Below, piece after piece: positions 8,314-17,294 of a stretch of DNA of 64,000 nucleotides. The stretch spans positions 186,001-250,000 of the forward strand of contig NZ_JAFEMW010000005.1 of the NCBI RefSeq assembly GCF_016892625.1, written 5' to 3'. The translations under genes were made by a program, and so were the position numbers. The stretch is from Brevibacterium sp. RIT 803. GTDB taxonomy: Bacteria; Actinomycetota; Actinomycetes; Actinomycetales; Brevibacteriaceae. Under the pieces are notes generated by a model, which saw only the letters and a program-made list of their open reading frames with translations, was not told the origin of the DNA and ran no database searches. Numbering within the stretch: position 1 is the stretch's first letter; each line of letters begins with the position of its first letter.

Positions 8314-9174
8314 ATGATCATCGTGACCGGAGCAACGGGCGCTCTCAACGGATTAACTGTGGAACATCTCCTCAACCGGATTCCGCCGAGTGACATCGGC
8401 GTCAGCGTCCGCGATCCTAAACGCGCGCAGCATCTGGCTGACAGAGGAGTCCGCGTCAGACAAGGAAGCTACGACGAGCCGGCCGCGCTCCGCGATTCGT
8501 TCGCCGATGCCGAGCAGGTGCTGCTGGTCTCATCGAGCGACGTCACCGCGGACGTCAACTCTCAGCACAGGACCGCCATCGACGCCGCAGTCGAGGCCGG
8601 GGCCAAACGGATCCTCTACACCAGCGCTCACGGAACAGGCTTCAATACGCCCTATCCCCCGCTGGCAATCAACGCTGCTGCGGAGCAGTACCTCGCCGAG
8701 TCTGGCGTGGCATGGACGGCTCTGCGCAACGGCTTTTATGGTCACCTCGAGCAGCTCCTCGGACCATGGCAGGCAACGGGCACGATCGCCAAGCCGGCCG
8801 ATGGCCCCTTCGCATGGGTCGATCGACGCGACGCCGGCGAAGCGGCCGCGACGATCCTCACCAGCGCTGAGGCGTTCGAGGGCCCAGTCAATCTCACTCC
8901 GGCTTCTCCGGTGACTCTCACCGACTTCGCTGCACAGGCTTCCGAACTGTCGGGCCGCCCCGTCGAACGTATCGTTGTCGATGACGAGGAATGGGTTGCT
9001 GGTGAGATTGCCGACGGGGTACCCGAGTCGGCAGCACGCTTCACTTTGGCAATGTTCCAAGCAACGCGAAGCAACCACTTCGCTCAACCCGACCACACGC
9101 TGTCTCGCCTTCTCGGACGGGAGCCCCGCAGCATCGCTGACCAGCTCGCGGACCAGCCCGTGCGCGCCGTGTGA
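8314..9174 (+). CDS. NmrA/QOR2-like NAD(P)-binding oxidoreductase
   Basis: A 286-residue atypical SDR. It starts with the dinucleotide motif IIVTGATGALNG (residues 2-13) and continues with VRDPKRAQHLADRGVRVRQGSYDEP, the pattern of NmrA-like and quinone oxidoreductase 2 (QOR2) proteins, which lack the classical SDR Tyr-Lys pair. Likely role: NAD(P)H-dependent quinone or carbonyl reduction, or redox sensing. The ATG at 8314 is chosen because the Rossmann strand must start here and AAAGG lies 9 bases upstream; an in-frame ATG at 8218 would read through the operator region. It is divergent from the TetR gene and probably repressed by it. Confidence 0.85.
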   Translation: MIIVTGATGALNGLTVEHLLNRIPPSDIGVSVRDPKRAQHLADRGVRVRQGSYDEPAALRDSFADAEQVLLVSSSDVTADVNSQHRTAIDAAVEAGAKRILYTSAHGTGFNTPYPPLAINAAAEQYLAESGVAWTALRNGFYGHLEQLLGPWQATGTIAKPADGPFAWVDRRDAGEAAATILTSAEAFEGPVNLTPASPVTLTDFAAQASELSGRPVERIVVDDEEWVAGEIADGVPESAARFTLAMFQATRSNHFAQPDHTLSRLLGREPRSIADQLADQPVRAV

Positions 9175-9205
9175 TCCTCCACGAGAACGCAGTGCTCCGC
9201 GCGGT

Positions 9206-10759
9206 TCAGGAACTCGAAACGGCAGTTTCGCTTTTGAGAAGCTCGTCACGGATTTCGACCTTGAGGACCTTGCCTACCTTGGATCGGGGCAGATCGTTCC
9301 AAGCATCGATGCGTTTCGGTGTTTTGATGCTTCCGACCAGTCCTTTCACATGGACCCGCAGTTCATCCATGGTCACCTCACCGCCTCGGCGAAGTTGGAC
9401 GACAGCGGTGACCATCTCACCCCAATGCTCGTCCGGAAGCCCGATGACAGCGCAGTCCTGCACATCAGGATGGGAGAGCAGTGCCTGTTCCACCTCGGTG
9501 GAATAGACGTTGAAACCTCCGGTGATGATCATGTCCTTGGCTCGATCGACGACGTAGAGGAGATTCTCCTCGTCGAGGTAGCCGATGTCGCCGGTGTGAT
9601 GCCAGCCGAATCGCGTCGCCTCCTCGGTCGCCTCGGGATTCTTGTAGTAGCCCTCCATGACGAGAGATCCGCGCACGACGATCTCGCCGCGTTCTCCTCT
9701 GGGGAGGATCTCGCCGTCGGAAGACATCACCTCCACCGTGCACAGAGGGGAAGGTCTGCCCGCCGAACTCAGGCGGTTCTTAGCCAATGTTCCGTCAGGC
9801 AGGAAATGATCCTCCGGTGCCAAGGTCGAAATCATCATGGGTGCCTCCGTCTGCCCGAACAGCTGCGCCATGACCGGGCCGATCCTTTCGATCGCCTCCT
9901 CCAAACGCACAGGCGACATGGGCGCAGCCCCGTACCACAGGCACTCGAGAGAACTGAGATCGGTGGTCTCCAGCCCCGCCTCGGCGAGGATCATGTATAC
10001 GATCGTCGGGGGCAGGAACGAGTGAGTCACCCCATGCTCTTCGACATTGATCAGGAACTGCCCGACGTCGGCACCGCGCATGATGACTATCTCACCGCCG
10101 AGGGAGAGGATCGGAAAGCACAGGACCCCGGCAGCGTGTGTCAGCGGTGCCATCGCCAGGTACACGGGCTTCTTCCTGAACGGATAAGACATCAAGGTGA
10201 GCGCGGTCATCGTTTCGAGATTTTGATTCGATAACATCACCCCCTTGGGCCGTCCGGTCGTGCCCCCGGTGCCGACGACCATCGCCAGATCGCCCACAGG
10301 TGCGCCCGAAGCTTGCCGGTCCCCGCCAGCTTCGAGGAACGCTCCCCAGCTGACCACCCCTCCGGGCTCGGCATCCAGGCATACCCAGGTATGGACCATG
10401 GGCAGATCGCCTCGAATACGGTCGACGAGTTCCGTGTAGGCATTCGCGAAGATCACGACCTTGCAGTCAGAGAGCTCCAGCAACTCGCGATTCTCCTGAG
10501 CTTCGTTGCGAGGGTTGATCGGACACCAGACGGCTCCGATCCGGCTGATTCCGAAGACACAGGTGAAAGCTGTCGGATCATTGCCTGAGATGATGGCGAC
10601 CTTGTCTCCCGGCTTGACCCGCCTGGCTGCGAGTCCGGCAGCGATCTCACGCGAGGTGGCCTGCACCTGTGCGTAGCTCAGGGTGTCGCCATCGGTCGTC
10701 AAGCATGGTGCCTTCGGGTCGATGGAAGCACCCTTGTCGAGATAGTCGAAAAGTCTCAT
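9206..10759 (-). CDS. AMP-forming acyl-CoA ligase (FadD-like)
   Basis: A 517-residue member of the ANL (adenylate-forming) superfamily, which activates a carboxylic acid with ATP and joins it to CoA. Motifs include the P-loop VVGTGGTTGRPKGVML, the A5-like LFGQTEAP, the A7-like TGDIGYLDEENLLYVVDR, the hinge GGFNVYSTEVEQAL and a C-terminal Lys in PRSKVGKVLK (the adenylation lysine). The ATG has AAGGAA upstream. It is the last gene of a three-gene operon with a saccharopine-dehydrogenase-like protein and an SDR, facing a TetR regulator, which suggests a catabolic pathway for a fatty, aromatic or terpenoid acid. Substrate not predictable. Confidence 0.9.
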   Translation of the reverse strand: MRLFDYLDKGASIDPKAPCLTTDGDTLSYAQVQATSREIAAGLAARRVKPGDKVAIISGNDPTAFTCVFGISRIGAVWCPINPRNEAQENRELLELSDCKVVIFANAYTELVDRIRGDLPMVHTWVCLDAEPGGVVSWGAFLEAGGDRQASGAPVGDLAMVVGTGGTTGRPKGVMLSNQNLETMTALTLMSYPFRKKPVYLAMAPLTHAAGVLCFPILSLGGEIVIMRGADVGQFLINVEEHGVTHSFLPPTIVYMILAEAGLETTDLSSLECLWYGAAPMSPVRLEEAIERIGPVMAQLFGQTEAPMMISTLAPEDHFLPDGTLAKNRLSSAGRPSPLCTVEVMSSDGEILPRGERGEIVVRGSLVMEGYYKNPEATEEATRFGWHHTGDIGYLDEENLLYVVDRAKDMIITGGFNVYSTEVEQALLSHPDVQDCAVIGLPDEHWGEMVTAVVQLRRGGEVTMDELRVHVKGLVGSIKTPKRIDAWNDLPRSKVGKVLKVEIRDELLKSETAVSSS

Positions 10760-10799
10760 GATCGTCGTTCCTTCAATCCTGTGTCTTCGGTTCTGAATC

Positions 10800-11933
10800 T
10801 CAGTCCTGTACGGTCAGCACGGGCTTGGCAACCAGCCCGAACTCCCGCAGGACGCCCAGCAGCTCCTGATGGCCAAGTGCCTGGCATCCGGAGGCGAACC
10901 CCACCCGCCGAGGTGCCTGCTGGGTCAGGTGGTAGGCGAAGTAGGCCTGCAGCAGTCCGGTCTGCTGATAATTGCTGTTTCCGTGGATGACACAATGTGC
11001 CCGCCCCAGAGGTCCACTGGCGTGGACCGAGTCGAGTGACTTGTTCACCAACGGGTTCTCCCTCGGCGGCATCTCGCTCATCACCTGGGCAGCAGTCTCG
11101 ATGAGCACCTTGTCGCGGTCTTCATCTGACATGTCCTTGGTCTGTTCGAGCGCATTGGCCACAATGACCGGAACACCCCGCATCAGGGGCGTATTGAACA
11201 CGCCACCTTGAGCCTTCACATTGGCAACGCGAGGGTCGTTCTTGAACCAGACCGGGTGGCTGGTTCCGCCCCAGGGCAGGGACTGCGCCAGTTCGTGCTG
11301 GCCGGGAACGACAAGTGGAACCAGCCCCTCATTCGGATCGAATTCGGTGTACGCATTGCGTTCGAGGTAGTACGCCTTCGAGGTCGCGGCATTGACGAGG
11401 ATCGTCTGCGTCGAGGCGATCGTCGGGCTTCCACCCCAGAACACGGCGATGTCCAAGGTGTCGAGTCCAGGTTTCTCAAGACACAGGTTCGCTGCGATCT
11501 CGCCGATTGTGTACATCTGAGCGAGACCAGGTGAGAGGAGCAGCCCCTTGGCGGCGTATTTCTCTCCGAACTGCGTCTCACAGGTGAGCAGCCAATCCTG
11601 CTCACCGGAGGTATCCGTGTAATGAGCTCCTGCGGCCAGTGCCGCCTCGACGACGGTGGGACTGTACTTGGTGAAGGGACCCACCGTGTTGAGCACAACG
11701 CTGGCTCCGCTGAAGAGCTCAGTCAGTGCCTCGACGGTGTGATCGACGGCTCGGACCTCATAATCGGCGGTCTCGATCCCAGGGACGTTGGACTGCATCG
11801 ACTTCCGAACACGGTCCTCGTTGCGGCCGGCTGCCACGAAAGGCACACCGTACTGGCGAAGGTATTCGCAGATGATGCGGCCCGTATATCCGCTGGCTCC
11901 GTATACGACGACGGGCTTGTTCTGCTCAGGCAT
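10800..11933 (-). CDS. Saccharopine-dehydrogenase-like Rossmann protein
   Basis: A 377-residue protein with an N-terminal NAD(P)-binding domain. VVVYGASGYTGRIICEYL (residues 8-25) is the signature of the saccharopine dehydrogenase/trans-acting enoyl reductase group. The mid-region SVVLNTVGPFTKYSPTVVEAALAAGAHYTDTSGEQ fits the second part of that domain. The C-terminal half is not one I can assign to a reaction. True lysine metabolism is unlikely: the neighbours are an SDR (85 bases upstream) and an acyl-CoA ligase (41 bases downstream), so a lipid or terpenoid oxidoreductase role is more plausible. The ATG has TAGGAGA 7 bases upstream. Confidence 0.78.
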   Translation of the reverse strand: MPEQNKPVVVYGASGYTGRIICEYLRQYGVPFVAAGRNEDRVRKSMQSNVPGIETADYEVRAVDHTVEALTELFSGASVVLNTVGPFTKYSPTVVEAALAAGAHYTDTSGEQDWLLTCETQFGEKYAAKGLLLSPGLAQMYTIGEIAANLCLEKPGLDTLDIAVFWGGSPTIASTQTILVNAATSKAYYLERNAYTEFDPNEGLVPLVVPGQHELAQSLPWGGTSHPVWFKNDPRVANVKAQGGVFNTPLMRGVPVIVANALEQTKDMSDEDRDKVLIETAAQVMSEMPPRENPLVNKSLDSVHASGPLGRAHCVIHGNSNYQQTGLLQAYFAYHLTQQAPRRVGFASGCQALGHQELLGVLREFGLVAKPVLTVQD

Positions 11934-12017
11934 AATTTTCTCCTACTCGTGAATGGCGTTCAGGTGCACATGGGTATGGGCATGCAGATCTCAAATGGTT
12001 GGAAGCGTAATTACGGG

Positions 12018-12809
12018 TCACATGCCCATTCCCCCATCGACCTGCAGGGCGGCTCCGTTGACGAATCGTGATTCATCCGAGGCCAGGAACATCAAGGCAT
12101 CCGTAATGTCTTCCTCCTCGCCCAAGCGACCCGAGGGAGTCAGATCGACGACTGCACCGACGGCAGCTTCCGGTGACTCGAAAAGACCCAGCTCGGAGAC
12201 ATCGTTGGCCAACCCGGCTCCCATCGCGTTGGGGACCAGACCAGGGAAGATGCAGTTCACGCGGACCCCGTATCCCAGTTTTCCGCTCTCCATTGCGGCC
12301 ACTCTTGTCAAGCGATCGATCGCTGACTTGGTCGCGGAATAGACGGAGATTCCGGGAAAGGCGATGGTCGCCGCCACAGAGGCGACGTTGATGATCGTTC
12401 CGCCGCCTTCTGCGGGCCCACCCGGTCGCATAGCACGCATTCCGTGTTTGAGGCCCAGGACCGTACCGAGAACATTGACGTCGAGCATCTTCTTGGCGTC
12501 AGCAGGATCGATATCGGTGATCAGACTGGTGATCTCCAGACCGGCATTGTTGATGACAATGTCCAATCCTCCGAGTGCACCGACCGTTGAGTCGATCGCG
12601 GCCTGCCACGACGCATCGTCTGTGACATCGAGTTTGACGAAGTGGTTGCCCTCACCCAGTTCCGAGGCAACCTCGGCGCCGCGGTCCTGCAGGTCGGCGA
12701 TCGCCACCGTGGCCCCTGCAGCGGAGAGTGCACGAGCGTATGACTCACCAAGGCCCTGTGCGCCACCTGTGACCAAAGCCCTGCGCCCGGTCAGATCGTA
12801 TGTTGACAT
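12018..12809 (-). CDS. SDR-family oxidoreductase
   Basis: A 263-residue complete SDR and first gene of the acyl-CoA-ligase operon. It has TGGAQGLGESYARAL (cofactor motif), NNAGLEI, the catalytic Ser in INVASVAA, the catalytic Tyr-xxx-Lys in YSATKSA and the C-terminal MFLASDESRFVNGAALQVDGGMGM, as in 3-oxoacyl-ACP or hydroxysteroid-type reductases. The ATG at 12809 is preferred (AAAGGAG 7 bases upstream); a frame reaching 12869 would run through the palindrome at 12861, which looks regulatory. The divergent TetR gene at 12930 and that palindrome suggest ligand-dependent repression of the operon. Confidence 0.92.
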   Translation of the reverse strand: MSTYDLTGRRALVTGGAQGLGESYARALSAAGATVAIADLQDRGAEVASELGEGNHFVKLDVTDDASWQAAIDSTVGALGGLDIVINNAGLEITSLITDIDPADAKKMLDVNVLGTVLGLKHGMRAMRPGGPAEGGGTIINVASVAATIAFPGISVYSATKSAIDRLTRVAAMESGKLGYGVRVNCIFPGLVPNAMGAGLANDVSELGLFESPEAAVGAVVDLTPSGRLGEEEDITDALMFLASDESRFVNGAALQVDGGMGM

Positions 12810-12860
12810 TTTCGGCTCCTTTGCCTGTGATTTATCTGGTGCGACCAGCGTCACATTCAT

Positions 12861-12878
12861 TCTTGACAAGTGTCAAGA
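12861..12878. promoter_or_regulatory. Perfect 18-bp palindrome, likely TetR operator
   Basis: TCTTGACA (12861-12868), AG, TGTCAAGA (12871-12878): a perfect 8-bp inverted repeat with a 2-base centre. It contains TTGACA, a -35 match, on both strands and lies between the divergent SDR operon and TetR gene, so a bound repressor could block both promoters. Confidence 0.6.
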
Positions 12879-12929
12879 CCAATTGTCCAAACCATTGATC
12901 CAGGTTCGGTCACCAGCTAGCATGGAAGC

Positions 12930-13580
12930 GTGGCAAGCACTCAGACTGAGCAGAAGTCTGCCCGCAGCAGGAGGGGCACGGGCAGCTACGACGAACGTCG
13001 GATCAAGCTCGCAGAATCCGCCTTGCGGACCCTCGGCCAGCTCGGCTATGCGCGAACGAGCCTGCGCGATATCGCGGCGAACTCTGAATTCAGCCACGGC
13101 GTGGTTCATTACTATTTCCGCGATAAGACCGAACTCATCATCTTCTGCGTCAAGCACTACAAGACCCAGTGCATGCACCGTTATGACTCGGTCGTGTCAG
13201 AGTCCACCACAGCGGATGGACTGCTCACCGGATTCGCTGACAAGCTCGTGCAGACGCTGTCGGAAGAGCCGTCGATGCACCGTCTCTGGTACGATCTGCG
13301 ATCGCAGAGCATGTTTCAGGAGGCGCTTCGCGTCGATGTGTACGACATCGATCGTGGACTCGAGGACATGATCTGGCGGGTGGTGACCCGATACGCGGAG
13401 TTGAGCGAGAGTCGACCGATGATCGAATCGCGTGCCGCCTACACCATGTTCGATGGCATCTTCGAAAGCGCGCTGCGGGATTTCCTTGCCGATCGAGCGG
13501 GCACGGTCGAGTGGATCAGAGCTCAGGTGACAAGCCTTCTTCCGGCGCTGTGCACACCCGTGGACTCAACCTCGAGCTGA
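12930..13580 (+). CDS. TetR/AcrR-family transcriptional regulator
   Basis: A 216-residue regulator. A basic N-terminal tail (ARSRRGTGSYDERR) leads into a helix-turn-helix at about residues 22-68, with TSLRDIAANSEFSHGVVHYYFRDK as the recognition region. The remaining helices form the ligand and dimer domain. The GTG start has only a close GGAAG upstream, so a slightly different start or a leaderless message is possible. It is divergent from the SDR/saccharopine-like/acyl-CoA ligase operon; the palindrome at 12861-12878 between them is its probable operator. An acyl-CoA effector would fit the operon, but that is conjecture. Confidence 0.88.
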   Translation: MASTQTEQKSARSRRGTGSYDERRIKLAESALRTLGQLGYARTSLRDIAANSEFSHGVVHYYFRDKTELIIFCVKHYKTQCMHRYDSVVSESTTADGLLTGFADKLVQTLSEEPSMHRLWYDLRSQSMFQEALRVDVYDIDRGLEDMIWRVVTRYAELSESRPMIESRAAYTMFDGIFESALRDFLADRAGTVEWIRAQVTSLLPALCTPVDSTSS

Positions 13581-13636
13581 TCGCCTGGCTGCTGCGGGCA
13601 ACGGCGATTTCCAGGGTCGCGACAGCATGATCGCCC

Positions 13637-14935
13637 TCACCCGGGCAGCAGCACGATGATCGTGTGGATGAGAAGTCCGACCAGGGCTCCGATCACGGTT
13701 CCGTTGATACGGATGTACTGCAGATCCCGGCCGACGTAGAGCTCGATACGCTCGGCGGCTTCCTTCGCGTCCCAGCGTTCGATCGTGTCGGAGATGACGC
13801 TGGCGATCTCGGGGCCGAAGCTCTCGGCCAGGTCTCCGGCCGTGGTGGCGATCCTGTCATCGATCTTGGCGGCGAACTTCGAGTCAGCCTGCAGCCGCTG
13901 GGCGAATTCTCCGATGAGTTCCGAGATGCGTCCGCGCACCTCGCCATTGGGGTCGATGATGGCTTGGCGCAGGAGCTGCTTAAGGCTGCTCCAGATCTCG
14001 AGCACGGAGTCGACGACCCCTGACTGGCTGAGCAGGTCGTTGATGATGACCTCTGCCTTCTCCGACAGCGGAGTCTCCCCATTGAGGTCGTCGGAGAGGT
14101 CGACGAGCCAGGCGTCGAGGGCCTGACGGGCCTTGTGGTATTCGTTGTCGCGGACGTCGGCGACCCAACCGAGCACCTCTCGCTGCAGCCGGTTCGACAG
14201 CTGCTCGTTGACGAAATCGGGGACCCAGGACGGTGCCCGATTGTGGACGATCTCATCGATGACCTGCGGATTGTCGCTCAACCAGGAGTACGCCTCGGCG
14301 ACGATGAGGTCGACAAGTTTGTGGTGCGCACCGTCGAGGACGATCTGGCGCAGCAGCTGCGCCAGCACCGGGGTCTTGCGGGTCGCGACCAGGCGCGGAA
14401 TGATGACGTTCTTGGTCAGAGCCACGACGGATCCGTCGTCGATGCGAGCCAGCACATATTCGAGCCCACCGGCCGCGCGGTCGACCACGAGGTCACGGTT
14501 GGCGGATCTGCTCAACCACTCACCGGCACGATGGGAAACCTGAGCGGACCGGATCTTTGTCGACACCGCCTCGGCGTGGAGGAAGTTCGCGGCGACGAAT
14601 GCGGACAGGCTCGCGCCCAGGGTGTCCTTCTTGCGCGGAATGATCGCGGTGTGCGGGATCGGCAGACCGAGCGGGTGGCGGAAGAGGGCGGTGACGGCGA
14701 ACCAGTCGGCGATCGCACCGATCATCGCGGCCTCGGACGCGCGCGAGACGAAGCCCCAGACCCCGGTGTTGTCGGTGAAGATGTGGGTGATAAGGAAGAC
14801 GATGGTGGCGAGGATGAGCAGCGACAGTGCCAGTGTGCGCATCTTGCGCAGACCCCGTCCCCGCTCCTGATCTTCCGGCGTCAGTTCGCTCGGACCGCCG
14901 AAGCGCGGCACGGACGGTACTTTTTCGATCGACAT
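13637..14935 (-). CDS. DUF445-family membrane protein
   Basis: A 432-residue protein of the DUF445 (YjiN-like) family, function unknown. It has one membrane segment near the N-terminus (ALSLLILATIVFLITHIF), a conserved stretch GAIADWFAVTALFRHPLGLPIPHTAIIP that marks the family, a long helical region, and a C-terminal membrane hairpin ending GALVGLLIHTIIVLLPG. It probably lies flat on the cytoplasmic face between two anchors. I choose the ATG at 14935 because AAGGGGGGA precedes it; an ATG at 14959 lacks a ribosome site. It is transcribed alone and converges on the TetR gene. Confidence 0.85.
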   Translation of the reverse strand: MSIEKVPSVPRFGGPSELTPEDQERGRGLRKMRTLALSLLILATIVFLITHIFTDNTGVWGFVSRASEAAMIGAIADWFAVTALFRHPLGLPIPHTAIIPRKKDTLGASLSAFVAANFLHAEAVSTKIRSAQVSHRAGEWLSRSANRDLVVDRAAGGLEYVLARIDDGSVVALTKNVIIPRLVATRKTPVLAQLLRQIVLDGAHHKLVDLIVAEAYSWLSDNPQVIDEIVHNRAPSWVPDFVNEQLSNRLQREVLGWVADVRDNEYHKARQALDAWLVDLSDDLNGETPLSEKAEVIINDLLSQSGVVDSVLEIWSSLKQLLRQAIIDPNGEVRGRISELIGEFAQRLQADSKFAAKIDDRIATTAGDLAESFGPEIASVISDTIERWDAKEAAERIELYVGRDLQYIRINGTVIGALVGLLIHTIIVLLPG

Positions 14936-15053
14936 CGTTCCCCCCTTGTCATCTGTCATCGACTTTAGCGAAGTCCCCGCCCAAGATGGTCATCGGCAGG
15001 CTGTGCCGAGGCTGGGAACCTGAATCGCGGCCCCGCTTCCTCCGTCACGGCCC

Positions 15054-15068
15054 CGGTTTCTGAAACCG
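15054..15068. repeat. Short palindrome upstream of the DUF2945 gene
   Basis: CGGTTTC, T, GAAACCG: a perfect 7-bp inverted repeat about a single base, 105 bases before the DUF2945 start. GAAACCG recurs at 15074-15080. It could be an operator; no binder can be named. Confidence 0.3.
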
Positions 15069-15173
15069 TACATGAAACCGCAACTGAGGCCGCGAGAGCG
15101 GTCCGCCCTGTTGCCGATGGCCTCATCGTGTTTGTATGGGAGAGACGACATTCGACGAATTGAGAAGGATGAC

Positions 15174-15392
15174 ATGGCGGAGAACTTTGCCGTCGGCGAT
15201 CACGTGGGGTGGAACTCGGAGGCCGGCGAAGTCTCAGGCACGATCACAAAGGTCCACACCACAGACTTCGAATACAAGGGCCACAATCGTCGCGCTTCGA
15301 AGGATGAGCCGCAGTACGAAATCAAGAGCGACAAGACCGACCACATCGCCGCCCACAAGGGCACGGCTCTCCACCGGATCGACAAGAATTGA
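15174..15392 (+). CDS. DUF2945 (hypervirulence-associated Tudor-like) protein
   Basis: A 72-residue protein. FAVGDHVGWNSEAGEVSGTITKV (residues 4-26) followed by YKGHNRRASKDEPQYEIKSD is the DUF2945 pattern: a small beta-barrel related to Tudor/SH3 folds, with the closing segment H.AAHKGTALHRID. Molecular role unknown; members are small cytoplasmic proteins in many bacteria. The ATG at 15174 has GAGAAGGA upstream, whereas the in-frame ATG at 15072 adds an unconserved arginine-rich stretch. Its stop overlaps the TTG start of the DUF488 gene (TTGA), so the two are translated together. Confidence 0.85.
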   Translation: MAENFAVGDHVGWNSEAGEVSGTITKVHTTDFEYKGHNRRASKDEPQYEIKSDKTDHIAAHKGTALHRIDKN

Positions 15393-15934
15393 GCAGCTCG
15401 CGGTTCCTCACCATCGGCCATTCGAATCATTCCCTCTCGGAGTTCATCGACCTCCTGACCGAGAATTCCGCCGAGGTGGTTGTCGACGTCCGCAAATTGC
15501 CCGGATCGAAGAAGAACCCCCAGTTCAACGCGGATACTCTCTTCGATGACCTTGCCGAGTCGGGGGTGGAGCTGCGTCGGCTCGAAGGGCTGACCGGCAG
15601 GCGACCCGTGAACCATGACATCGGGTTCGAGGTCAATGGGTGGTGGAAGAACCGCAGTTTCCACAACTATGCCGATCATGCCCTGACGGAGGAGTTCCGC
15701 GACGATTTCGACCGGCTGCTTGAGTGGGGCGCGAACAGCCGCAGTGTGCTGATGTGCTCGGAGGCCGTGTGGTGGCGCTGCCATCGGCGCATCATCGCCG
15801 ATAACCTGCTCGCCCACGACTTCCCAGTCACCCACATCATGGGCAAGAACCAGACCACTGCGGCCGAACTCAGCGCGGGGGCCACCGTCGCCAAGGACGG
15901 AACGGTCACGTACCCAGCTACCGACGAGGCGTGA
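15389..15934 (+). CDS. DUF488 domain protein
   Basis: A 181-residue protein of the DUF488 family. Hallmarks are the opening FLTIGHSNHSLSEFIDLL, VVDVRKLPGSKKNPQFN, and the C-terminal LMCSEAVWWRCHRRIIADNL, where the Cys-Glu and Cys-His-Arg positions are strongly conserved and probably form the active site. The biochemical function is not established; similarity to nucleotide- or DNA-modifying folds has been suggested. The TTG start overlaps the preceding DUF2945 stop by two bases. Together they form a two-gene unit that ends before argE. Confidence 0.88.
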   Translation: MSSSRFLTIGHSNHSLSEFIDLLTENSAEVVVDVRKLPGSKKNPQFNADTLFDDLAESGVELRRLEGLTGRRPVNHDIGFEVNGWWKNRSFHNYADHALTEEFRDDFDRLLEWGANSRSVLMCSEAVWWRCHRRIIADNLLAHDFPVTHIMGKNQTTAAELSAGATVAKDGTVTYPATDEA

Positions 15935-16089
15935 GGCAGTAGTCTCAATTGACGAGACCAAACAGTCTCACCAACATTTCGGACGTAGTGTGTCGGGGTC
16001 TGGTCACCGCTGTCCCGCACGGGAGGGATCCGACCAGGTTCCGCTTCAGGCTGACCAGACGGTTCATCCCCGTACAGTCAGGAGCAGCC

Positions 16090-17289
16090 GTGTCCGCACT
16101 ACCGGCCGAGGCCACCATTTCCGAGATCACCGATCTCATCACCTTCGACACCACGAGCCGGGACACGAATCTCCCACTCATCGATCACGTCGTCGAACGC
16201 CTCAAGGCCGCGGGCATCGAATCTCAGCTTGTGCCCAACGCCGAAGGCACCAAGGCGAATCTGCTGGCCACTCTGCCGGCCGCCGACGGTTCCACCAGCG
16301 GAGGCATCGTCCTGTCCGGGCACACCGATGTCGTACCTGTCGACGGTCAGGACTGGTCGAGCGATCCCTTCACCCCGCAGGTCAGGGACGGCAAGCTCTA
16401 CGCGCGCGGCAGCGCAGACATGAAATCCTTCATCGGCGTCATCCTCGCCAAACTGCCCGAGCTGGCAGCCGCGAAGCTCAAGGAGCCCATCCACCTCGCC
16501 TTCTCCTATGACGAAGAGGTCGGCTGTGTGGGCGCGATCGACCTCGTGGACACAATCACCGAGGCGGGTCTGGCCCCTCGCGGCTGCATCGTCGGTGAGC
16601 CCTCGAGCATGCGGGTCGTGCGCGGACACAAGTCGATGAACGTCTTCCGCGTCGACTTCCACGGCGTTGCGGCCCATTCCTCCCTGACCCCGGAAGGTGT
16701 GAACTCGATTGCCTACGCCGCCGAGTTCGTCACCTTCGTCCATGCGGTCGCCGCCGAATTCCGCAGCGAGGGACCTTTCGATGAGAACTACGTCGTGCCC
16801 TTCACCACGGTGACAGCGAATACGATCAGCGGCGGCATCGCCGTCAACACGATCCCCGCCGAGGCGAGCGTGCAGTTCGAATTCCGATCCCTGGGATCCG
16901 TCGACCGTGAGGCCCTGGTTGAACGGTTCCGTGCCGAGGCGGCTCGTCTCGAACGCATGATGCGCGCGGAGAACGACAGCGCCCGAGTCGACTTCACCGT
17001 TGAGGCAGCCGCCCCCGGCTGCGAAACTCCGGCGGAGGCCGACATCGTCTCCCTGGCTGGTCAGTGGGGCGGAGAGATCAGCGACGACAAGGTCACCTAC
17101 GGCACCGAGGCGGGGCTGTTCTCCAATGCCGGCATCCCCACTGTCGTCTGCGGCCCCGGGGACATCGCCCAGGCACACGCTCCCGATGAATTCATCGAAC
17201 TCGAACAGATCGCCGCCTGCGAAGCGTTCATCGGCAACCTCATCACCGATCTCAGCGCAGAAGCCGACCCCAGCGCAGCAGGAAAGTAG
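16090..17289 (+). CDS. argE: Acetylornithine deacetylase (M20 family)
   Basis: A 399-residue M20 metallopeptidase-family enzyme that removes the acetyl group from N2-acetylornithine or a similar amide. Two-metal site residues are visible: His and Asp in SGHTDVVPVDGQDWSSDPF, the bridging Asp in ARGSADMKSF, Glu-Glu in YDEEVGCVGA (general base and ligand), and the last His in AQAHAPDEFIE. The mid-domain contains the dimerisation segment with GVAAHSSLTPEGVNSI. The GTG start is chosen for AGGAGC 6 bases upstream. It lies 5 bases before an MHS-family transporter, so substrate uptake and hydrolysis are probably coupled; the acylated substrate may not be acetylornithine. Confidence 0.86.
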   Translation: MSALPAEATISEITDLITFDTTSRDTNLPLIDHVVERLKAAGIESQLVPNAEGTKANLLATLPAADGSTSGGIVLSGHTDVVPVDGQDWSSDPFTPQVRDGKLYARGSADMKSFIGVILAKLPELAAAKLKEPIHLAFSYDEEVGCVGAIDLVDTITEAGLAPRGCIVGEPSSMRVVRGHKSMNVFRVDFHGVAAHSSLTPEGVNSIAYAAEFVTFVHAVAAEFRSEGPFDENYVVPFTTVTANTISGGIAVNTIPAEASVQFEFRSLGSVDREALVERFRAEAARLERMMRAENDSARVDFTVEAAAPGCETPAEADIVSLAGQWGGEISDDKVTYGTEAGLFSNAGIPTVVCGPGDIAQAHAPDEFIELEQIAACEAFIGNLITDLSAEADPSAAGK

Positions 17290-17294
17290 GCACC

